From: Rhodosporidiobolus odoratus
Lineage: Eukaryota; Basidiomycota; Microbotryomycetes; Sporidiobolales; Sporidiobolaceae
Direction of reading: 5' to 3'
Assembly (NCBI GenBank): GCA_034387635.1
Contig: JAOANU010000007.1
Location: 1,054,001 to 1,118,000 of the forward strand
Length of the DNA stretch: 64,000 nt
Within the stretch, counting starts at the first letter, position 1, and each line of letters opens with the position of its first letter. Below the pieces are notes generated by a model. That model was not told the DNA's origin and did no database searches. It worked only from the letters and a program-made list of their open reading frames with translations. The position numbers were made by a program, and so were the translations under genes. This document shows, one piece after another, positions 12,770 through 24,777 of the stretch.

Positions 12770-13462
12770 ATGAATTCAAAGCACACCACCCACAGCTCTA
12801 CAGGAGGAAAGGGGAATCCCACAGGATCAGGAGAGCATAACGTTTTCTCGGCTGCGGTATGTTGATACCTCTTCCTCCTCCGCTGTCAGCCTTGCGCTTG
12901 CGGTCTCGAGGGCGGACCCGTTGTACCATGAGCGTTGAGGCGCTGACAGGACTAACCCGAGCTTCCATTTGCAGGGCAGCACAATGGGTCGGCGCAACTT
13001 TCCTCCTCAGACTCTGGCAGGTCCGCCTCCACCTCCGCTTCTACAGCCTCTACTGGTTCAGATACGTCTGGGAGCAACAAGCTCGCCGACCCAGTGCACA
13101 AGGCGAAAGCAAAGATCAAGGGGGAACAACAGTGCTTACAAGTAGCGAGGACACGAAGTGGACAAAACATGCTGTCCGCTGGCGGTAATTGTCCAAGTGG
13201 AACCGAGATCGGGCGACGGAGCTACGTCCATCTAGCGTGCGCTGTGCCCGGGCTCTGTCGAACGTGCTGCTGTTGCTTCACACACGCTGAAAGCCCGCAG
13301 CATCCTCGCATAGAGGCTCGTCTGCTGCTCTCAAGTAGAGGTGATCCCTTCCCTGCTCATGCTAAGCTGCGGTACCTGCCGACTTGCCCGTTGCCCGGAC
13401 AACGCCGCGATGGGCCCTCTGACGCCGGCCTTCTCAGTTCGCTTTTTCTTTTTCACAGTTGA
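12770..13462 (+). CDS. Possible two-exon Ser/Thr-rich small protein
   Basis: An ATG at 12770 opens 29 codons ending at a GTATGT donor (12857). Using the second of two nearby acceptors (exon from 12980), the frame stays open to a TGA at 13460-13462, about 190 aa in all. The join is in phase and gives a Ser/Thr/Gly-rich segment, then ADPVHKAKAKIKGEQQ, then a Cys-rich tail. Nothing matches a family I know. The N-terminal half is believable as protein; the C-terminal half may be read-through past a further intron. It lies divergent to kinesin-5 with about 310 bp between the starts. Confidence 0.28.
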
Positions 13463-14506
13463 CGACTGCTGCTTGCCAGGGCCGGTGTAGCACAGGTTGT
13501 ACAGAACTCATAACTCCGCCGTTATGAGACTTTGCTGTGAACGGTCAGTCGCCGACAGTCAGTCCCCAGTGCCACTTTCTCTCCGAACCGTTCTTCCCGT
13601 TTCGGTTCTGTCCTCTAAGTCGGGGGATTCCGCTTGCTTCCGTCCTACAGACAAGTTCCACTGACTGACTCTGAAGTGTTCGAGAAAGCGCGGGCCCTTT
13701 GGGGAGGTGAAGGCAGCCTGGGGGAAACAACGTGTTTTCGTGTTCTTGCCTTTCTACCGCCAAGGCCTGCAATTCTCTCGTCGCCATTGCGGCCGCATTC
13801 CCCTCTCTTTCTCCCGCTCTGGTCTTCTTCCGCTCAACAGGCTTGCCTGATACCACACAAAGCATTCTTCTGTCTCTTCTGCTGCCTCTCGGCTGCCATT
13901 TTTCTCCTTACGGCCTTCGTCGCAGTCCTGATTCCCCGACCGCCTCTTTCCTCGACACCTACCTGTCTCCGCCTTCGACGGCCCCAGCCTTCTCCCAGCA
14001 CGGCTGGCCTTCCTCGTACCGCAACAAGCTGAAAACGGTGTGCAAGGAAAACGGCAGGGCCACTGGTGGGGATCAATTGGGGCGGGCGACGAGCGGCGGG
14101 CGCACATGCGAACACTGCGAACACCGCTACCGCTTCACGATGCACATGTGATGCTAGTGGACGGGAAGGGGACCTGCTCAAAGCCGCCTTGCCGGCAGCG
14201 CCAAGCCATACCTTGGTAGCCAATCAGAAGATGGAAACGCTGGGAACGTGTTGAAAATGTTTCATCAGCCCCGAACTTTTTGTGGTCCAGGCGACGTCGA
14301 CCTCTCGTTTTTCCCTTTCAAGCTCTGCTACTGTTGTGCCGCTGAAACGTTACACTCCTGCATCCTTGCGCCCTCGCGAGCGAACAAGAGCATCGACCTT
14401 TCGCTACTCACCCCGCCCCCCCCCCCTCTCGACCTCCGCACTTCATCGCTTTCCTCGGCAAACCAGCCTATACCTTCTTCGACCTACCCGCTACAGGACG
14501 CCTACG
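13463..14506. other. Long upstream region of the transporter gene
   Basis: No gene is supported across about 1 kb. A C11 homopolymer sits at about 14416-14426. The transporter frame is open upstream to about 14282, so part of this may be a longer N-terminus or leader, but the ATG at 14507 gives the better protein start. Confidence 0.45.
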
Positions 14507-17444
14507 ATGAGCGTCGTACCGGAGGACAGCTCGCACGGCATCACCGAGGAGAAGTTTCCCCTTCCCTCGACCTCGTCCAACTCTCCTTCATCCTCTCAAA
14601 TGGCTCAAGGGGAGAACCTCGACCACCTGATCCACGAAGCTCTGTACCCTGACGACTCATACACTCAAGACGGCACCTACTGGGCCGACCTGCCGAAAAA
14701 GGAACGATGGGCATTTATCAACAAGCAGAGCAATGAGGAGGCAAGGAGGGAGTTCAAGATGATGTGGGAAATGTTCAAGGCGGATCCGGCCAGTCCCTTC
14801 AGGGCGTACTGGAACAAATACGTTCTGGTAGGAATGGGGCTGTTCGTTGAAGGTGCGCTTTCCTCGGTTTACCTGCTTTCCGAGGTAGCTATGCCAACGC
14901 ATCTTCGTTGTAGGCTACGTTCTCTTCTCTATTGGCAACCTTTCTGCGCTTTACTCCAGCGCTTGGCCGACATGCTTCAAGACGTACGAAAGCTGCAACG
15001 AGAGTGCGTCTCTCGGTTCTTCGATGTCGCCTTTTACGAGCTCACCTTTTTCTTCTGCAGATTGGGTTGATGCTATCACGTATCTGGAGATTCTCGGTAT
15101 TATTGTTGGTACGTAGACTATCTGTGGGCTATCGAGCGCGTTGGCTGACCTGCATTCAATCCCTTCCCTTCTCCTTCGTCTTGAATCTTCGGTCTCTTTA
15201 TTCTGTACAGGCCAGTGCGTAGTCGGTCTCGAAGGCGATTTCATCGGCCGCAAATTTGGTCTCGTACAGTCAGCTCCATCGCACCTCCCTCGTCTTGGCG
15301 CGTTTTGCTTACACGAGACCTCTCGCAGAGATGCCGCCGTCATGCTCATTGGCGCCGCCCTACTTACCGGTATCTGGGGCGTCACTCTACAAGGCTTTGT
15401 CATCGGTTACGCTTTCTCGCTTTTCATCTATGGATTCGGTGTCGGAGGCGAAGTGAGCCGGTGTCTCCTCTTTTTCTCCCCCGGGCTTTGCTGATCCGCT
15501 GTTAACCATGCGCAGTACCCGATGACCGGTACAAAGGCACTCGAATCGAACGTCCCGGGTCCCGCCGGTGCACGAGATGACAGGATGCATCGCGGCCGAA
15601 ATGTCGTCGGAGCGTGCGTTTTCTTCTTCATTTCCTACTCAGGGTCTACAGCAACTGACCCTCATCTTGTGATCAGCTTCCTCATGCAAGGATGGGGCCA
15701 GGTCTTTAATCAATGTATCCTCTTGATCCTGCTCATGATCTTCCATTCGGGCAAGACCACGCCGCCTTTCTCTCCTCGCACCGCGCAAGCGACTTTCCGC
15801 GTCCAGTTCGGACTCGCCGTCCTTGTGCACATCTGGCTGCTGTATCACCGGTATGTGCGGTTACCTCCTGCCCTTGGCTCAGGCAACTTATCGGCTTTTT
15901 TCCCTTTGTTTTTTGACTTCTCCTCTCCCTTTCGTCCTTTACTCGCGCAGTATCTACAAAGTCAAGGATGCAGACAAGCAGCTTCAAGTCGCCAAGCGAA
16001 AGCAGAACACATCAGGTTACGACATGCACTCGCTGAAACTCCTTCAATCGCATTATTGGGGTAGGCTCGTCGCTACGGCTGGAGGCTGGTTCGCCAACGA
16101 CGTGTTCTTCTATGGTACCAAGGTCTTCGCGTCTACTTTCATCGGCATCATCCAACCCGGAGCATCGCTCGTCGTTACTTGGGAATACAACCTCGTGCGT
16201 TCATGGCCTTTTCCCCATTTCGCCACGCATGCTTACGCTTTACCTGCGCTTGCTCGCAGATCAACGTCGCCGTCTCCATGTGTGGCTACTACCTGTCCTT
16301 CCTCCTTATCGACCATAAGATTTACGGTCGTCGCAAAATGATTCAAGTTGGCTTTGCCTTCGACTTCTTCATCTACCTCTTCGCGGCCATCTTCTACAAC
16401 AAGCTTACTGTCGTCGGCGCGCCAATCGCGGTACGTTCAGATCATGCTGGTCGGACGGCGAAGGAACGTGCCGCTAACTTGCTCTCCCTCTTCTTTCCCC
16501 CCTCGTCTCACAACGCAGGCCTTCCAATTCATGTATCACTTCTCCTCGTTCTGGAATCAATGGGGACCCAACACTGCAGGCTTTTTGGTGGCAGGGGAAT
16601 GTTATCCGGCCTCTGTTCGATCCACCGCTCGTAAGGTCTCTTCCGCCGGTACAAGTAGATATCGCTTACGCTCTACTTATTTCTCGCAGACGGCTTCTCG
16701 GCTGCCGCTGGGAAGCTGGGTGCGCTTCTCCCGACCGTGAGTTCGCCTGCTCACCCTCTCATCACCATCCGTCCGCTGAATGTCGCCTTCCTGCCGCAGG
16801 TCGTCTTTCACTATTTGGGGAGCCGCGACAAGTTCTGGTTCGTCCCGTCTCCTCTTTGTTTCCTCCCTTCACCTCTCCCTTTCCTCTCCACGCTAACGCT
16901 CGACTCTCTAGGTTCGCGGCACCGTTCGGCGCGCTCGGTTTCATCGTCACGGCGATCTTCCTCCCCGACACTACCGGTTTGGATCTTCGTGAACAAGAGC
17001 GGTACTGGCGCTACGTCCGGGCCGGTCGTGCTGGCGACTACCATGGTATCGCGATAAATCAGCGGCACTTGTCATGGTACGAGCGGGTCGTTCTCAAGCG
17101 ACATCTGCCGTACGACCCTGTTCAGGACCGTCTTGACCGCATTGACGAGTGCGTTTGTCCTTCCGCCTCTCGGCTTTCATCTTTGCGCTGACGTCACTCT
17201 TCGCAGATTGCGCATCCTTTACGAGTCGTACCTCATCGCGAAGGTCGACGAGACCGCGGTCGACGATGAACACAGTTTCATCACCCCCGAAGTCGAGAAA
17301 TACTTTGCGAACGAGGCCCCTCCTGAGCAGCGCGTCCGAAGGCAGATTACGAAGGAACGGGCGATCCGTGGCGAAGTACCGGAGGACACGAAGGAGAAGG
17401 TTTACCGCTCGAAGCTGGAGGAGAGTTTCGGCGGCAGGCTGTGA
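14507..17444 (+). CDS. MFS transporter, phosphate:H+ symporter (PHS)-like
   Basis: The product (674 aa) is a 12-segment major facilitator. The fourteen exons, all in phase, are 14507-14852, 14914-15003, 15061-15108, 15211-15268, 15329-15452, 15516-15613, 15677-15850, 15951-16194, 16260-16430, 16519-16630, 16690-16736, 16800-16837, 16912-17148 and 17207-17444. Loop 2-3 has the MFS signature as EGDFIGRKFG. The second half contains FWNQWGPNTAGFLVAGECYP followed by RSTAHGFSAAAGKLGAL, the arrangement of the Pho84-type PHS family, and then LPDTTGLDLREQERYW. Long charged cytosolic ends flank the core (about 120 residues N-terminal, about 90 C-terminal). The likely role is proton-coupled uptake of phosphate or a related anion at the plasma membrane, but the substrate is inference; many fungal paralogues of this type are uncharacterised. 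NUS1 starts 190 bp downstream on the same strand. Confidence 0.9.
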
Positions 17445-17635
17445 GGATTATAGAGGGAGCGTTCATTTCGCATTCGAATTCTTTTCGTAATCTTGCATGT
17501 GCAACTGCTGTATACGACTACGCAACCACAACTAGTATTGCTATAATCGAGTTCCAGAGGGGAGAAACGCAGCTGCCTCGTGTTTACATTCTCTCATCCT
17601 CCTTCTCGCGCGACTACTCCCGTCGATCTACCCAG

Positions 17636-18824
17636 ATGCCTGCGCCATTGACGCTGAATAAGGTACCACTGCTACCTCTACGCGCCGCCGTCATCGTCAG
17701 CCTCCACGCCTGCTTCGCCAGCTGTCGCGCAATCCGTCTGCTCGTCCACCTCCTTCCCCTACGCTTCGCTCGCCGACGTCGACCAACTCCAGCGGGAGAC
17801 CTCGCAGCAGGACGGTGGACCAAACTTCCCAGGCATTTGGCCGTGCGACTGGCGCCAAGCGGCTTCAGGTGGACCCTCTGGCGTCGCGGGCAGGATAAGG
17901 AGTTGCACGTGAAGGTGGAGCAGGTACAAAGGCTGGCTGGCTGGTGCAGCGAGTTGGGTATGCAGAGTTTGACAGTCTATGACGAGACAGGTCCGCTCTT
18001 TCTGATCTCTCGCTGAACTAAAACCGCTCACAAAGATTGCGCAGGACTGCTGCTCCGACAAGCTGACAACGTGGCAGAGGCGTTGGGCTTCCAGGTTGTA
18101 CCCGCCAGCATCAAGGTGGCCATGCAAGGCCTTGTCGTGCTGCAACCGCCCGAAGCTGTCGCGCTCGAAGGCGAAAAAGCCCCCATCCGGGACGAGCGAA
18201 AGCCTGATCTAGCTGCGGCGTTAGAAGACGAAGGAAGCGGTGCGCCCTCACTTCCTCTTGCCTCTACTCGCTTCAGAACGCGCTGATGCAGTCTTCCGCA
18301 GCCTCGTCCGCGACGCTCGTTGACAGCCCACCTCCTTCGACACTCTCCTCCTCATTCACCGTCAACCTTATTTCGCGCTCTGCTGGTCGACCTGCATTGG
18401 CAACGCTGGCACAGGTCGTGGCAGCTGGGCGGGCATTCAGCAAAACGACAACGGCATTGACGTCTGAAGCTGTCTCCGAAATCGTCGATGGTGCGTAATT
18501 TCCCCGTTCCATAGCATCATAAAATCTAATCCATTTCAACCTCCGCAGCTCTACCTCTACCCGAGCCTGATCTGCTCTTTGTCTTCGGTGGACCCTACCT
18601 GCGCTTGCAAGGCTTTCCTCCCTGGCAGATTCGACTTTCCGAGATGTAGTGCGTCGCGTGGCTCCGTTCCTTGCAGCCCCTAAATCTGATACCTACTGAC
18701 ACCACTCTGTGATGCCAGTCATCACTCCTCGCCATCATGGCTCCCTCCTCCTCTTCTGACCTACGACCTTTTCCGCCCCGCGCTGGACGTGTACGGCAGG
18801 GCCGAAATGCGATTAGGGCGATAG
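17636..18824 (+). CDS. NUS1: Dehydrodolichyl diphosphate synthase complex subunit NUS1 (Nogo-B receptor family)
   Basis: The product (314 aa) is the non-catalytic partner of the cis-prenyltransferase that makes dolichol precursors for N-glycosylation at the ER. Exons are 17636-17990, 18045-18239, 18302-18490, 18549-18648 and 18719-18824, all in phase. A hydrophobic N-terminal segment is followed by TKLPRHLAVRL, then VQRLAGWCSELGMQSLTVYD. The C-terminal half has PEPDLLFVFGG and LQGFPPWQIRLSEMYHHS. The protein ends in EMRLGR, carrying the C-terminal RxG motif that activates the heteromer. That motif appears only when the last intron (donor GTGCGT after 18648) is removed; without it the frame stops early. 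The class is clear because the catalytic Asp of the Rer2-type subunits is not in its usual place. Confidence 0.9.
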
Positions 18825-19229
18825 CAACGACAGCGAAGACGTTCGAGATTCCAGCTTTTGCCAGGCTTCTCGAGATCGGTGAGCGCGAGATACTCGGCTC
18901 TGGCGAGACGGGAGAACACGTCGATTGCGGCAGCGAACAATGGCAGCGAGAATGTGAAGGAAAGCAAGTACACATGCCAAGTGGGCGCATTGAGACAGAG
19001 TGACTGCAGAGGACATAGGGGTACTAGTTGATCATACAGGAAGGTGGTCCTGAAAAAAGGGGGGGAAGAAGGAAGAAAGCAGACTCGAAAGCGACTATAA
19101 CTGCGCAGCGCCTCTCGCCCACAGCCCCGTCGGAGACGCTCGAGCGACGAAAGGTCCAATCTCCCGGGTCTGCACCGCTCGGCGACGTCGGTCGTTCTGC
19201 CGAATACACGGCGAGGCGTGGGGCGAGGA
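18825..19229. other. Convergent intergenic region
   Basis: This holds the 3' flanks of NUS1 (+) and the PPZ phosphatase gene (-). I see no additional gene. Confidence 0.5.
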
Positions 19230-20990
19230 TCAGGCGGCAGGGGTGATGCTGGCGCTCATCCGGCGACGAGCCTTCGCGAGCTCGCGACGCATAGTCTGAG
19301 CGTCGAGGGGTTTGAGGAGCTCGAAAGCGCAGAGTAGGTCTTCGGATACGCTCATGACGGCGCCGAAGTTGTCTACGAATGGACGTTAAGTGGGGAAGGG
19401 AGACAGTCGGTCAGGAAAAAGGCATCAGGACTCGGTGAGTGGGTCTCGTGGATCGGTGCAAACCGAGACAGACGTACCGAACTCGCCGCAGTAGTTACTT
19501 GCGCTGAAAATGGTAACGAGCGACCGGTCGTGCCAGAACTCATACCCGTCTCTGCTCAGATTATAATAAAGCGTCACCGGTCGGAGCATGCACGCGAGAT
19601 TGGGGAGACAGAGAGGAGTGATGTGACGCACTCTACTACCATGTGCGCGCGGCAGATAAGGTCGACTGCGAAATGGAAAGAGAGGAGGGGCGGCTTAGTT
19701 GAGCCTGGTCTCTTCCAAGGCGGACGTAGAAAAACGGCAACGCACGGTCATGCTTCGCCAAGAATTGAGACAGGATTGTCTTCCCAAAGCAGTAACTGAC
19801 GCCCCGTTCGTTCTCCTCCCAATCTATGGCAGTATCGCTCGGATCGCTCCACAATAAGTCGTTCAGCAGGCCATAGTCGGGCACGTCCGTTGGTCGAGAT
19901 ATCCGTCGGATGTCGTCCATCGAAGTGAGGGAAGGGGAGAGACCGCCGTGGACGCAGAAAATCTTGGAAGCAACGACGGCAGCGATTGGAAGGCAATTGA
20001 ACACGTCGACGAAGGTCTTCCAGACCTTGATGTTGCATCGCCGTTTACACTCGTCGTAGAATCCGTAGACTTCAGCCACAGCTTTTGATTAGCCGAAGCA
20101 GCCCGATCAGAGTGAAAGGAAGGAAAGGCTTGCGCACCTCGAGTGACGTTGGCGCATTCGTGATTGCCACGGAGGAGGAAAAAGTTCTCGGGGTATTTGA
20201 CCTTGTAGCACAGAAGGAGAAGGATGGTTTCGAGACTTTGCTTGCCACGGTCGACGTAGTCACCCAAGAAGAGGTAGTTGGCCGCGGGCGGGAAACCACA
20301 CATGTCGAAGAGGCGGGTCAGGTCGCTGTACTGGCCGTGGACGTCGCCGACGATCTTGACGGGCGGGCTGAGCTCGATGAGTGTCGGTTGCGACAGGAAG
20401 ACTTCGCGCGCGGCCTGGCAAATTGCGGTGATCTCGGCGTTCTTCAGGCAAACTGACTTTGTCACTTTGCCCGAGTAACCAGCGTCCAGTAGTCGCGAGA
20501 TCATGTCGTCAATGTCGAAGTTCTGCTGTTTGGAGGGTGCCGAGGTGGGAGAGGTGGAGAGAAGGCCGGCATTGGGGCCGTTGGCAGAGGACGGGGCGAG
20601 GGCGGAAGAAGAAGGCGTCGTTCCGATAGGATTGGAGAGGATGGTTTGAGTGGTAGGAACATCGGCAGCGGAGGTAGACGGGGTCAAGGATGTGGGAGGA
20701 TGTGCTCCGGTGGGTGTGCGAGACAGTGCTGATGCGGTGGTTGAAGACCTCGAGCGGGAAGGAGTGAGGTCGACCCCCCCACTTGGTCCTCCTACGACGG
20801 AACCTCCCTCTGAGCCCGCTCCATACGTTGATCCCACTACGCTTCCTGCTCCTGCGACTGACCCTGCCACGCTCGCATCGCCTGGTTGTGAGCCAACTTC
20901 GCTAGGTGGTCGTTGCGGAGTAGAAGGGTAATCGTCGGGGGCTGATCTTGATCTCGAGCTCTTCCTGTCCTTTGATGACGAGTTGCCCAT
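19230..20990 (-). CDS. PPZ-type Ser/Thr protein phosphatase (PP1-like catalytic domain)
   Basis: The product (475 aa) has a Ser/Pro/Gly-rich N-terminal half of about 155 residues starting MGNSSSKD, a typical N-myristoylation signal, followed by a PP1-like catalytic domain. This layout matches yeast Ppz1/Ppz2, which control salt tolerance and K+ transport. Exons are 20990-20138, 20069-19746, 19665-19632 (only 34 nt), 19551-19478 and 19372-19230, all in phase. Metal-site motifs are intact: GDVHG (215-219), GDYVDRG (243-249) and GNHE (275-278). Later motifs follow as [24 protein letters not shown] and [12 protein letters not shown], the last two completed across splice junctions. It could also be named PPQ-like, but the myristoylation start favours PPZ. 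It is transcribed away from SAC1's end, with about 430 bp between. Confidence 0.93.
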
Positions 20991-21420
20991 ATGCCCTTGC
21001 TAGTGTGTACCCTCTAGAAGGTATCGCAGAGAGGTTGAGCGAGAGTTGCGGAGGGAAAGTGGAGGAAAGGAAGAGGCAGCAGTGAGAGGGGCAGGTCGAC
21101 GAGATATTAATCGAGACTGGCGAGAGGGATGTGGTGGTGGTAGAGTGTACTAGATGTGCTTCTATGGCAAGAGTAGGCGACTGGCTGCGACGGCCAAGAC
21201 TAGAGAACGAGACTCTGACCCGTCCACAGGAGCGAACGCCGACGCGTGGCCCAGACATTTTCCCTTGTCTTTGCTTATTCCCCCTTTGCACACGAGTACA
21301 GAATTAACTGACGAATCCGAACAGAGTACGTACTTCGCAAATCTAGATAGGTCGAAAAAGCGTCCATGGTACGACAGAGGGAAGCAGAGAATAACCGTCC
21401 ATCTCACGACAAACTCCCGC
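20991..21420. other. Upstream region of the PPZ phosphatase and 3' flank of SAC1
   Basis: Both neighbours are on the minus strand. This is about 430 bp with no other gene. It should contain the phosphatase promoter; I recognise no specific binding site. Confidence 0.45.
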
Positions 21421-24400
21421 TCAGTCCAGCTTGGTCTGACCTTGCCCCGTTGACAGCATGGGAAGGATGCTCTCCTTACGCGACTGCCTCGCCTTGGCGG
21501 ATTGCTCGAGGCTGACCAGTTTCTTGATCGGTCGACCGCGTCTTCCCGACCTGTTAACGAATTATACCTTGATCAGCTCCGGTGTGGAGTGCACAGCACA
21601 AGCGTGACGCCAATATGAGAAACACGTACTCGTAACCCTTGCCCGAGTAGTTCAGGACCTCATTCAAAGCCGCTCGTGCCAGGCGAGGTTGTGCAACATA
21701 GTCGATTCCGTTCTCCAAAATGCTGTAGAGGGACACCGCCGACACGAGAACCGCGAGGAGAACGAGCTTGCGCGTGCTCGCAAGGAAGTCTGACACCGAC
21801 AGCGATGAGTCAGACAGCTACATCAGTAAGGTGCAGGGGGTTGCGAACGCACCGTTGACGAGACTGGGCGCGAGCAGGGTCATCATGATGACCACAATTG
21901 CGCCGAGAAGCGCCCAGGGAGCCTGTGTGTTGACAATCTACTCAGCTGCGGACCTTGTTGCGGCTAACGACAAACGGAAAAGGGAGAAACGTGCCGCTCG
22001 CACTGCCACAGCCTTCTTGTCCGGCCAGCCCAAGTCTTCACCCCGTTTCGGCACCCAGGTACCCGTCACCAGATCGTACGCGTCTTGCCTCGGCCCGTCC
22101 AGGAAGTTGTTCTTGACGTAGCGTATGACCGAGTTGATGCCGTCCTGTAAGGCGCCTTCCTTGGAACGTTTGCCGGTACTGGATCGACATGGGGACTCTC
22201 AGTAGAGCCGCGATATCAGGCCGTAGTCAGAGAGTTCGGGCTCACCGAGTGTAGTCCGTCTTGAGTGCGCCAGTGCCGGAGTAAGCGCGACTGACGGTAT
22301 CGGCGTTGTCCGCCCAGACTGCGGAAAGGAGTGCAGAAGATCAGTCATGAGCGGCTCGTCAACACGCGCAAAGTAGCATACCGTTGCGGAAAAGGCTGAG
22401 GAAACTGGAGTGCTCCTCGACCGATTCTTTCACGCTCAGCACGCCGACTTGACGAAGCTGGTTGTTGAGCACCCACTTGCCCAAGGCCGACTGAACAACG
22501 TTTGTTCGATCGAGACTGTATCGTTGGAGTTCGTCAGTTGACCATACGAAGGGAAAGAGCGTGAAGTAACATGCCAGTCCATGCAATTCGTCCGGACCAC
22601 GGAACTTTGCTTGTGTTGCGGCTGGGGCGATACGGTTGCGTCATGGTAGAAGTACCTGTTGGCATTCACTGGTCAGTCAGGACTTGGGAAGCGATAGTCT
22701 TTCAACGAATACCTCACCCTTGCTGCTGCAATTCCTCATCGAGACCGTCGATCAAGACCGAGACGCGGTCGAACCGCAAGCCTTTGCACTCCTTGTGGAA
22801 GTCGAAGTAGGTGTAATGTACTCGAGGATTGTTCATCGCCTTCAGCGCGCGCTCGTACGCCTCTTTGACCGGTTTTTCATAGCCGTGTGAGTTGACGAGA
22901 TTGACCAGGTACTGGTCTCCATACAGCGATACTTGCTGAGTGAAGTGGCGGTTGAGAGATTCCGCCTGCATCGAAGCAAGCGTTAGCACGGATTCTGACC
23001 TGGTGAATCTCTCGCAGAAGAAGACGCTTACTGTGGACGACACGTCCATGATCTTGAGGTCGGGCTTGTAGCGCAGATTGTTGATCTCGGCCCAGTACAC
23101 AGGCACACTGCCGCGAGTCTGTACGAAGGAGAAGCGGATGTCACCGCGCACCAACCTGCCGCCGCCGTTTTGCCCGTTTTGCCCGTCGAGAAGAACGATT
23201 TGCTCCGTTTCGTTGAAGTTGGAGACGTTGCCAGCTTGGTCGATGCCGCGCGAGAAGTACCGCGTGCCCGCTCGGTACCGATTGCGACGCGAGATGAGGC
23301 CAAACAGGAAATCGCGGCCATTGATGCTGGCGGGCTTGAATTCGAGATCTGCAAGCAACGATGAAGGGGAGTCAGGGATGAAATGTTGTTAGGAGAACGA
23401 ATGCATGCATACACCCGAAGACCACGGGGAGAATGAAGCGCGAGTACTGTGGGGCAAGCATTGTCAGTCCGGGTAACAATGGCGGAGCCGATCCGACAAA
23501 GAACGCACATCCTGGTGTCCCGCGCTCGCAGTGGCATCGATCAAGCGGCGGTGCAGGTGGCGATTCCAGAAAAAGCGATCGTCGGCCTGTGCGAGCTTTA
23601 CTATCAGTCGAGAGAGGGGCCCGAGAAGAATGCGAGCAGTAGTTTACCGTTTCCCACAGAGGCTTTTGGCTGGGCTCCTGCTGTTGTAAGCGAGAAGTGA
23701 CGTTGTAGCCGCCGTACGTGAAGTAGAAGGGTGCGCTGAACAAGTGGCTCTTGATGAGCCCGAGCAGGTAGGCCTCTTGCGGCTGCTTGAGTAGTTCGGC
23801 GCTGGTACCGCGGTCGATGGGGAACACCGAAAAGTCGGTTGCAGAGTAGACGGAGGTGGTGAAGACGGTCGCGACTTTGGTACGTTTGGTGACGACGATG
23901 AGGTAGTCGGCTGGATATCGACAAGCGGTCAGCCACGGGGTAGAAAGGACAGCGGGATAGAGAGAGAGAGAAATCCCGGCATACAGGCGAGCAGGCTGAT
24001 GATGCCGAACAGGCCGTAGATGATGAGTTCCTGATCAGCGCGAGCGGGTCGGATCGCGCCAGCTGCGGTAGGGGAGTGAGGTATCAGCTATCTGAACAAG
24101 GAAGAAAGGGCAAAACGTGTGTGTGGAAATTTTCGTTCGGGGCCGTCGCTGACAACGATGTAGACCACGTGTATGTCGGAGCTCCCCCGGTACTCTCGGC
24201 GGTGCTGACCGTTGGTTTCAGGCTTGGCCCCACCATCGGCAAAGGAAACGAGCTGGCATGGCGACCTCCTCGACCCTCGATGGAGCTAAGTTTGCCATGC
24301 ACCAACTTGTATAGGCCAGTCCCTCGGATGCGACGTGCGCTTGTACGTGTCGAGGTAGAATCATCGAAAGCAGGGGAACTGACGTTGAATAGCGAGCGAG

Positions 24401-24507
24401 TTGGCTGCTCGATCAATGGTGAGGGTTTCGGGCTTGTCGGACTGGCCTATGAGAGTGTAGGCCTCTTGAGAGATGTAGAGCGAGTACGAGTCGTGTATCC
24501 CTACCAT
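21421..24507 (-). CDS. SAC1: SAC1-type phosphoinositide phosphatase
   Basis: The product (654 aa) is the ER/Golgi phosphatase that dephosphorylates mainly PI4P. Exons are 24507-24384, 24062-23985, 23910-23648, 23586-23509, 23446-23413, 23348-23032, 22965-22718, 22655-22575, 22515-22382, 22318-22246, 22178-22004, 21922-21853, 21789-21630 and 21550-21421, all in phase. The N-terminal Sac domain shows [10 protein letters not shown] and [10 protein letters not shown]. The catalytic motif [15 protein letters not shown] has nucleophile C405 and R411 (CX5R). The codon of C408 is split by an intron that can only be removed with a GC donor (TG|GCATGT). Two C-terminal membrane segments (about 536-558 and 565-585) anchor it, with a basic cytosolic tail. 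The first intron is unusually long for this window (about 320 nt). Confidence 0.93.
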
Positions 24508-24777
24508 ATCCGACCAAGGTGTACGATGAGATGGCAGGTGAGAGGTGGGGGAGCGGATTTGGTATCGAGGAGGGGAGCAGTATGGACCGTCGGGTACTGT
24601 AGCGTGTCGGATGCTTAACTTGAGCTTAGTATACGTCTGTCAGTTCGACTGGCGTGAGAGTGAGAAAGGCAATTGCTGATCAAGATGGACAACTTCTCTC
24701 CCTCCTCCCGATCACTCGACTACACAGGGGTTCAAGTCAAGTCGTACATTGGCTCGGCAATTTTGCTCACTGTCGAC
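24508..24777. promoter_or_regulatory. Shared divergent promoter region of SAC1 and YTH1
   Basis: Only 270 bp separate the start codons of SAC1 (-) and YTH1 (+), so both promoters must overlap or abut here. I recognise no defined element. The YTH1 frame is open upstream with an earlier in-frame ATG near 24685, which could give a longer N-terminus. Confidence 0.5.

Noticed and set aside
13634..14151. Hydrophobic plus-strand frames upstream of the transporter
   Set aside because: They arise from CT-rich leader sequence, overlap each other in different frames, and have no splice partners.
19500..21000. Plus-strand open frames antisense to the PPZ phosphatase
   Set aside because: They mirror the GC-rich codons of the real minus-strand exons and show no independent motif.
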